DNA of 9,404 nucleotides from Patescibacteria group bacterium UBA910 (lineage in GTDB: Bacteria; Patescibacteriota; Minisyncoccia; Phycocordibacterales; DATDWN01). Below, piece after piece: positions 5,599 to 9,404 of this stretch. Position 1 is the first letter of the stretch. Each line of letters opens with the position of its first letter. The stretch lies in the NCBI GenBank assembly GCA_002294445.1, contig DBEI01000046.1, positions 1 to 9,404 of the forward strand, given 5' to 3'. The notes below the pieces were generated by a model. It was not told the origin of the DNA, made no database searches, and saw nothing but the letters and a program-made list of their open reading frames with translations. The translations under genes and the position numbers were made by a program.

Positions 5599-5632
5599 AA
5601 AAGTAAAAACCCCTTTCGGGGTTTAAACTTTT
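5599..5632. terminator. Intrinsic terminator hairpin, best on the minus strand
   Basis: Arms 5599-5613 and 5618-5632 pair at 13 of 15 positions around a CCCC-TTTC-GGGG apex. On the minus strand the apex is a GAAA tetraloop and the stem runs into TTTTTACTTTTT, an ideal terminator. On the plus strand the T-run is weaker. No gene is seen just upstream in either direction, so it would end a non-coding RNA or a lost gene. Confidence 0.65.
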
Positions 5633-5634
5633 AA

Positions 5635-5760
5635 AAGCTCGCTTGGCAGTCTGATTTCAGAACCTATAATTGGGCTAAGTCATTTCCAGATCCAGAGGTT
5701 GCTACAAAGCATATTCGCAGTTTAATTGCTCTCGTCGATAGGAATGTGCTTTTGTCCTAA
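5635..5760 (+). pseudogene. Probable 3' remnant of a lost gene
   Basis: One plus-strand frame stays open for 41 codons and ends at TAA (5758-5760), with no start codon. The peptide, containing SDFRTYNWAKSFPDPEVATK and ending in a helix-like HIRSLIALVDRNVLLS, has a balanced, protein-like composition unusual for AT-rich non-coding DNA. Upstream the frame closes at 5632-5634, directly against the terminator hairpin. A 12-bp hairpin follows 7 nt after the stop, as after a real gene. The family is not recognised. It could still be chance, as 41 open codons are not rare. Confidence 0.35.
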
Positions 5761-5767
5761 TTTTTTG

Positions 5768-5794
5768 AAATTACTGCACATAGTGCAGTAATTT
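5768..5794. terminator. 12-bp hairpin after the gene remnant
   Basis: Perfect arms AAATTACTGCAC (5768-5779) and GTGCAGTAATTT (5783-5794) enclose ATA. A T-run lies only on the 5' side (5761-5766), so termination efficiency is uncertain. The hairpin lies 32 nt upstream of the KAP -35 box and could instead be a regulator site. Confidence 0.45.
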
Positions 5795-5825
5795 AAGACT
5801 CCAAATATACACTCATTTTTTATTT

Positions 5826-5853
5826 TTGACTTTCCGACCTATGAGTATATGCT
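5826..5853 (+). promoter_or_regulatory. Promoter of the KAP NTPase gene, probable leaderless start
   Basis: TTGACT (5826-5831, 5 of 6 to consensus) is separated by 16 nt from TATGCT (5848-5853, 4 of 6). Six nt later comes the ATG at 5860, so transcription would start at or very near the start codon. No Shine-Dalgarno lies between. Confidence 0.5.
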
Positions 5854-5859
5854 TAATTC

Positions 5860-8800
5860 ATGAATGGAAAACTAGAAACACTCAGAGGTAATCTGGCTGA
5901 TATTAAGACAATCACTACGGATTTTGTATTGGTAATTAAAAACGTGTTTTTAGGTATATTGGCTACTGAAATCTGCACTATATCGATAGTTGCAACTGAT
6001 GCAGTAAACCACTGGATTGATTTGCGAAATTATGAGATAAGCTCTTTTTATATCTCTGGAGTATGCATAGCTATTCTCATTTCATATTTTTTTACAAGAG
6101 GAATATTCAAAGAGTTTTTGAAAATTGCGAAGAGTGCTCGATTTGATGTATTGATAGCAATTTCCTTCGGTATATGGATTTATACAGTCTGGAATAACCT
6201 TATTCCCGAATGGCATACTGATTTCATCCGATCACTAAATGCCATACAAGTCTTGAGTATTATATCTTTTCCTTTCCTAGCTTTTATATTGGTAACAGCG
6301 AGAACATTATTCTCGCGAGAAAACAAAAACGATTCATCCTTTGTTGTTGATGAAGAAATAAAGGAAAGAAAAGATGATCTTTTGAACTTTGCGGATAGAG
6401 CTGACAGTTTCGCCGAAAGAGTTTTTAATAATGGTTCTCCAGAGAGTTTTGTTTTTGGAATAGATTCCCCTTGGGGCATCGGAAAATCAACTTTTGTTAA
6501 TTTTTGTAAGCAATATTGGAGAGAGAAAAATGACGATAAAACCATCGTCTATGAGTTTAGTCCATTGAAACATTCAGGAGCGACCAACTTGTTGGAGATA
6601 TTCATTGATGGCCTCATTCATGCGATACAAAAAGATTCATTTGTGCCTGAAATAAAACCTCTCATTTTTCGCTACTCTAGATTGCTAAAAGAAGTCAGAA
6701 GATTCTCAATTTTTGGATTACTCGCTCCTTCGCTAACTTCAGATTACACATCTGAAGAAGCATGTGATGATTTAGAAGTCATACTTAAACATTTTCCGAA
6801 AAAAATTATTGTAGTGGTAGATGATCTCGACAGAATAAACCTTTCCGAGATAAAACAAATACTATTTGTGATCAGGAAGAGTTTTAACTTTCCAAACATA
6901 TCTTATGTTATTTGTTATGACACAGAGAATATCAGTCTAATGGAAACAGAAAATCATGATGCAGACAAAATCAGTAGATTCTTAGAAAAGTTTGTGAACA
7001 TAAAAATAAGTCTATACATCGACAGAAAAGATTTGGCGGAATATGTATCTGAGAACCTGGGAAGAACAATCACAAATAGCTTTGTAGATCCATTGCCTGT
7101 TCGCCAAGCTATAGGTGGTCTGTTAGACATATACAAATCAGAAAAAATATACCATGAATATTTACCATTCATTGGAGATGTCAGAAAATTAAAGAGACTT
7201 ATAAATACCGTTTTGCTGTTTGACCTTCAATCAACTGATTTTAGAAATAGTGATTTTGATAAGCGTGATCTTGTTAATTTGCTTCTCATTTATATTCACT
7301 ATCCGAGTGTGTTTAGAAAAATATATGACACAGAAACTAATGGTGGACGTGGCTTCTTCTCCTTAGTATTACCACACGAGGATGGGTATGAAAGAGAAGC
7401 TCATGAAAGATCCAATTCTTTTAGTGATTCAACTTATAAAAACTCAACTTACTACAAAAAATATCTGAATAGACTGGGAGAAAATAGCCCTGAGCGTTTT
7501 TTGCTGGAACAAGTTTTTAGTGTTGAAGTGAGACTTAAGAGTCTTGAAGAAAACACACATTACGACAATAGTTATGCGCGTATCGACAGTGTTCCAGAAG
7601 ATTTTAGAACTTCTCTCGCGTGTTTCAATGGTGGGTGGACAAATGGCAGAAATCTAGAAACATACTTGAATCTGATTGTTAACCTATCCAAACCAATTGA
7701 TGTGGGACAGCATAGATTTTATACGACTTGGAGGGACAAAATTATTGATGGCACTGAAACTTTAGACTCTGCTTTTTCCGATGACAGATTTGCTTACAAA
7801 CATGGTGAATATACAAGAGAAAGATTATGGAGAATCTTGGTGAACAACGCTCGCACTCTTAAGGGTGATCTAGCTAATAAAATTATTTCATATCTCTTGG
7901 ATACAGTTCCAGAGTATTCTCTCTTTGAGCTTGGTGAAGAAAATAATGGCACCGGTTTACGTCACAATCTAGATTACTTTTTGACGAGATTACTTAATGA
8001 TTCGGGGTGGTCTGATCGTGCAGGAAAGCATTCCAACAATACTCCAGAAAACATTACTGAGATTGCAGAGTGGGTATTTGGTGATGGTAGACATGCTGGA
8101 AATGGAGTCATTGAAAAACTGTCAGAAGCGAGTCGAGGAGTTCTTGGTTTTCATGATCTAATGCTTTTTAGATTGTCATGTAGTGCAGATCGAGGTGGTG
8201 ATATTTTTGACTTGTCGAGAGCCATTGCACAACATGCAAATAAGGATGCTCCAACTCAAGGAGATACGAGAAATATCGCCAAAGAAGAAATGAGAGAAAT
8301 ATCACAGAAAATCTTTGCTATTTTTAATTCTCGCTACATTCTCACTAAAAAGAATATCTTTGAGGAGATTAATTTACTTGAGACTAAAGATTTTGCGGGT
8401 AAGTATAGTGAATACATAACAGAAAAAATTACCGACGGGACCTTTGGTGTCGAGCAGATTGAAAAGAAAACGAATGAACTTAAAACTCGCATCGGAAGTT
8501 TTATTATTTACCAATTAGCAAACAGAGAAATCAGTCATGGAGTAGGTTGTGGAGTCTATAATCCTACGGGTGTAGATGATAAAAATATTATCAGTGATTT
8601 AATCAATGAGTATTTATTTGAGGTCTGTTTTGACCCAGCAGATCCAAAGAATGCAGAATATTTTATTGACTATCTTTTCAGAAATCTTGCAAACACATTT
8701 GCATCAGAACGGGAAGATGAACAAAAATATACCCCCACTATTGAGGAGTTTACTAAGGTATTACACAAAGAAAAACTTTCTGTTTTTTGGCAGAAAAATA

Positions 8801-8994
8801 ATGAGACTTTTAAGAATCTTAAACTGGAAGAAAAAGACAAAACTGTCTCAATGGGAAAAGATGATGCGTCATATAAAAAATACATACCTATGATATACAA
8901 AGTCCTTGATGATAATTTACCTAAACAGGAAAAGGTTTTAGAAGTTGATAGTCTAGTTATTCCAGGAGTTGATTCATTGAAAGTTGAGAAATAA
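5860..8994 (+). CDS. KAP-family P-loop NTPase with four N-terminal membrane segments
   Basis: A 1044-residue protein. Four hydrophobic segments (about 23-45, 62-79, 97-113 and 128-148) come first. A KAP NTPase domain follows: Walker A SPWGIGKST (203-211, with serine where many relatives have the first glycine), Walker B IIVVVDDLDR (316-325), the family motif SRFLEKFVNIKISL (372-385) and GDVRKLKRLINT (439-450). KAP proteins hydrolyse NTP and often carry membrane helices, commonly inserted within the domain; here they precede Walker A. About 590 residues after the domain are helical and hydrophilic and not recognised. Known KAP proteins include the phage-exclusion protein PifA, QatA of the Qat defence system and eukaryotic Kidins220. 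A membrane-tethered defence or signalling role is thus plausible, but no partner is visible: the nearest downstream gene is convergent. The start at 5860 is supported by promoter spacing; there is no Shine-Dalgarno. A terminator hairpin begins directly after the stop. Confidence 0.88.
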   Translation: MNGKLETLRGNLADIKTITTDFVLVIKNVFLGILATEICTISIVATDAVNHWIDLRNYEISSFYISGVCIAILISYFFTRGIFKEFLKIAKSARFDVLIAISFGIWIYTVWNNLIPEWHTDFIRSLNAIQVLSIISFPFLAFILVTARTLFSRENKNDSSFVVDEEIKERKDDLLNFADRADSFAERVFNNGSPESFVFGIDSPWGIGKSTFVNFCKQYWREKNDDKTIVYEFSPLKHSGATNLLEIFIDGLIHAIQKDSFVPEIKPLIFRYSRLLKEVRRFSIFGLLAPSLTSDYTSEEACDDLEVILKHFPKKIIVVVDDLDRINLSEIKQILFVIRKSFNFPNISYVICYDTENISLMETENHDADKISRFLEKFVNIKISLYIDRKDLAEYVSENLGRTITNSFVDPLPVRQAIGGLLDIYKSEKIYHEYLPFIGDVRKLKRLINTVLLFDLQSTDFRNSDFDKRDLVNLLLIYIHYPSVFRKIYDTETNGGRGFFSLVLPHEDGYEREAHERSNSFSDSTYKNSTYYKKYLNRLGENSPERFLLEQVFSVEVRLKSLEENTHYDNSYARIDSVPEDFRTSLACFNGGWTNGRNLETYLNLIVNLSKPIDVGQHRFYTTWRDKIIDGTETLDSAFSDDRFAYKHGEYTRERLWRILVNNARTLKGDLANKIISYLLDTVPEYSLFELGEENNGTGLRHNLDYFLTRLLNDSGWSDRAGKHSNNTPENITEIAEWVFGDGRHAGNGVIEKLSEASRGVLGFHDLMLFRLSCSADRGGDIFDLSRAIAQHANKDAPTQGDTRNIAKEEMREISQKIFAIFNSRYILTKKNIFEEINLLETKDFAGKYSEYITEKITDGTFGVEQIEKKTNELKTRIGSFIIYQLANREISHGVGCGVYNPTGVDDKNIISDLINEYLFEVCFDPADPKNAEYFIDYLFRNLANTFASEREDEQKYTPTIEEFTKVLHKEKLSVFWQKNNETFKNLKLEEKDKTVSMGKDDASYKKYIPMIYKVLDDNLPKQEKVLEVDSLVIPGVDSLKVEK

Positions 8995-9022
8995 ACAAAA
9001 TCCGCCCTCCACCGGATTTTGT
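8995..9022. terminator. Terminator after the KAP gene
   Basis: Perfect 10-bp arms ACAAAATCCG (8995-9004) and CGGATTTTGT (9013-9022) enclose 8 nt, immediately after the TAA. On the minus strand the stem is followed by TTATTT, so it may serve both convergent genes. It overlaps, and cannot form together with, the hairpin at 9002-9036. Confidence 0.75.
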
Positions 9023-9036
9023 CCCGGTGTGGGCGG
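9002..9036 (-). terminator. GC-rich terminator of the gene at 9045, overlapping the KAP terminator
   Basis: CCGCCC (9002-9007) pairs with GGGCGG (9031-9036) and CACCGG (9010-9015) with CCGGTG (9024-9029), leaving an 8-nt loop. On the minus strand the stem ends GGGCGG and runs into ATTTTGTTTATTT. It begins 8 nt after the TAG stop of the gene at 9045. Its GGCGG end resembles the terminator at 4997-5049. Confidence 0.7.
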
Positions 9037-9044
9037 TAATACTG

Positions 9045-9404
9045 CTAGCCGACACAGACATTGCTGTTATCGGTCAGGAGCTCTTTGCGTTTGTAATCGT
9101 GTTCCGGATCACTGGACTTCGGCCAGTGGTGGATTACGGCGTCGATCATCTGGATAGCATTCACCAGATTGGTGTGAACGGACTGGATGCCAAAGCGTTT
9201 GCCCGGCTTCTCATCCTCTTCGCCGATGAATGTGATGGATTCCTCCGTTGCTTGCAAAACTCCGGGACGAAAAGCGAAGGTCATCATAATGCGACCGGCG
9301 GTGATGAAGGTCCGAAGTTCCACCTTGCCGAATGTGCCACTCATGCCCGAGGACTTGGAAGCGTCAATTTGCTCCCGCATCCCGTCATTGTAGACCTGGC
9401 GGAC
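9045..9404 (-). CDS. Unrecognised protein, 3' part only (runs off the right edge)
   Basis: The frame is open from the window edge to TAG at 9047-9045. An ATG at 9380 would give 111 residues, but 8 further codons upstream (VRQVYNDG) are in frame and no Shine-Dalgarno precedes that ATG. I therefore treat the gene as truncated by the window. The visible part has a beta-rich look (TFGKVELRTFITAGRIMMTF, then ESITFIGEEDE), followed by a helix (NAIQMIDAVIHHW) and a polar tail ending CVG. No family, signal peptide or membrane segment is recognised. It is clearly richer in G+C than the KAP gene and uses different codons, like the genes at 1-190 and 5053-5313. It is convergent with the KAP gene; their terminators overlap. 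Confidence 0.65.
   Translation of the reverse strand, partial: VRQVYNDGMREQIDASKSSGMSGTFGKVELRTFITAGRIMMTFAFRPGVLQATEESITFIGEEDEKPGKRFGIQSVHTNLVNAIQMIDAVIHHWPKSSDPEHDYKRKELLTDNSNVCVG

Larger units (their letters stand above)
5335..5859. other. Gene-poor, hairpin-dense stretch upstream of the KAP gene
   Basis: About 525 bases with no intact gene. From left to right: the promoter block of the small gene, a long-range inverted repeat with a nested hairpin (5376-5479), a stem-loop (5500-5548), a short hairpin (5567-5581, ATGTGT against ACACAT), a terminator-like hairpin (5599-5632), a probable gene remnant (5635-5760), a 12-bp hairpin (5768-5794) and the KAP promoter. GCTCCGCGGG (5460-5469) is also exactly complementary to CCCGCGGAGC (5587-5596), so alternative folds exist. 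Confidence 0.6.

Noticed and set aside
5376..5632. Retron-type or group II intron RNA
   Set aside because: No reverse transcriptase is encoded in the window, and no motif of either RNA type is recognised.
8606..8900. Overlapping open frames on both strands within the KAP 3' end
   Set aside because: The low-complexity, Lys/Leu/Ile/Phe/Ser-rich translations follow from the AT-rich KAP coding sequence, and they have no ribosome site.
5860..8994. Naming the KAP protein QatA or PifA
   Set aside because: The family motifs fit, but the other Qat genes are absent, and closeness to PifA cannot be judged without a search.
1..9404. Recoded UGA (as in Gracilibacteria and Absconditabacteria), CRISPR array, tRNA or rRNA genes
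   Set aside because: Genes are complete under the standard code. No regularly spaced repeats, cloverleaf-like segments or rRNA stretches were seen on either strand.

Overview
The window is AT-rich bacterial DNA. It fits a Patescibacteria/Parcubacteria-type (candidate phyla radiation) genome best. The signs are a free-standing SET-domain protein, DUF305 and DUF2339 proteins, a thrombospondin type-3 repeat surface protein, and gene starts with no Shine-Dalgarno sequence. This is inference from gene content; no marker gene, rRNA or tRNA was seen. Reading frames close normally with TAA and TAG, and no gene needs a recoded stop.

Layout, left to right. (a) 1-237: the 5' part of an unrecognised minus-strand gene, with a consensus-like promoter and strong Shine-Dalgarno. 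(b) 263-1155: two minus-strand genes, a DUF305 membrane protein followed by a small SET-domain methyltransferase. (c) 1258-1656: a second DUF305 protein, divergent from the first, with one membrane anchor and a Met/His/Cys-rich linker, closed by a 15-bp-arm bidirectional terminator. (d) 4739-1769, minus strand: a two-gene unit of a DUF2339-like polytopic membrane protein and an exported, C-terminally anchored protein with thrombospondin type-3 (calcium-type) repeats. (e) 4740-5052: hairpins and a 26-bp perfect palindrome. (f) 5053-5313: a small unrecognised minus-strand gene with strong Shine-Dalgarno. (g) 5335-5859: a hairpin-dense non-coding stretch, a probable gene remnant and a promoter. 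(h) 5860-8994: a 1044-residue KAP-family P-loop NTPase with four N-terminal membrane segments. (i) 9045-9404: the 3' part of another unrecognised, GC-richer minus-strand gene.

How it works together. The two DUF305 proteins and the DUF2339/type-3-repeat pair look like envelope functions; the Met/His-rich DUF305 protein suggests copper or other metal handling. The KAP NTPase stands alone. KAP proteins are known in phage exclusion and in the Qat defence system, so a membrane-associated defence role is possible, but no partner gene is visible.

The most notable pattern is two kinds of gene. All six AT-rich genes lack a Shine-Dalgarno, and three of them have a -10-like hexamer 6-7 nt before the ATG, as expected for leaderless mRNAs. 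The two GC-richer genes whose starts are visible have strong Shine-Dalgarno sequences and share an 18/22-identical promoter-like block. The third GC-richer gene lies on the same strand, and two of the three end in GGCGG-based terminators (the end of the first lies outside the window). The most likely home for something undescribed is the structured non-coding region (5376-5632) upstream of the KAP gene.
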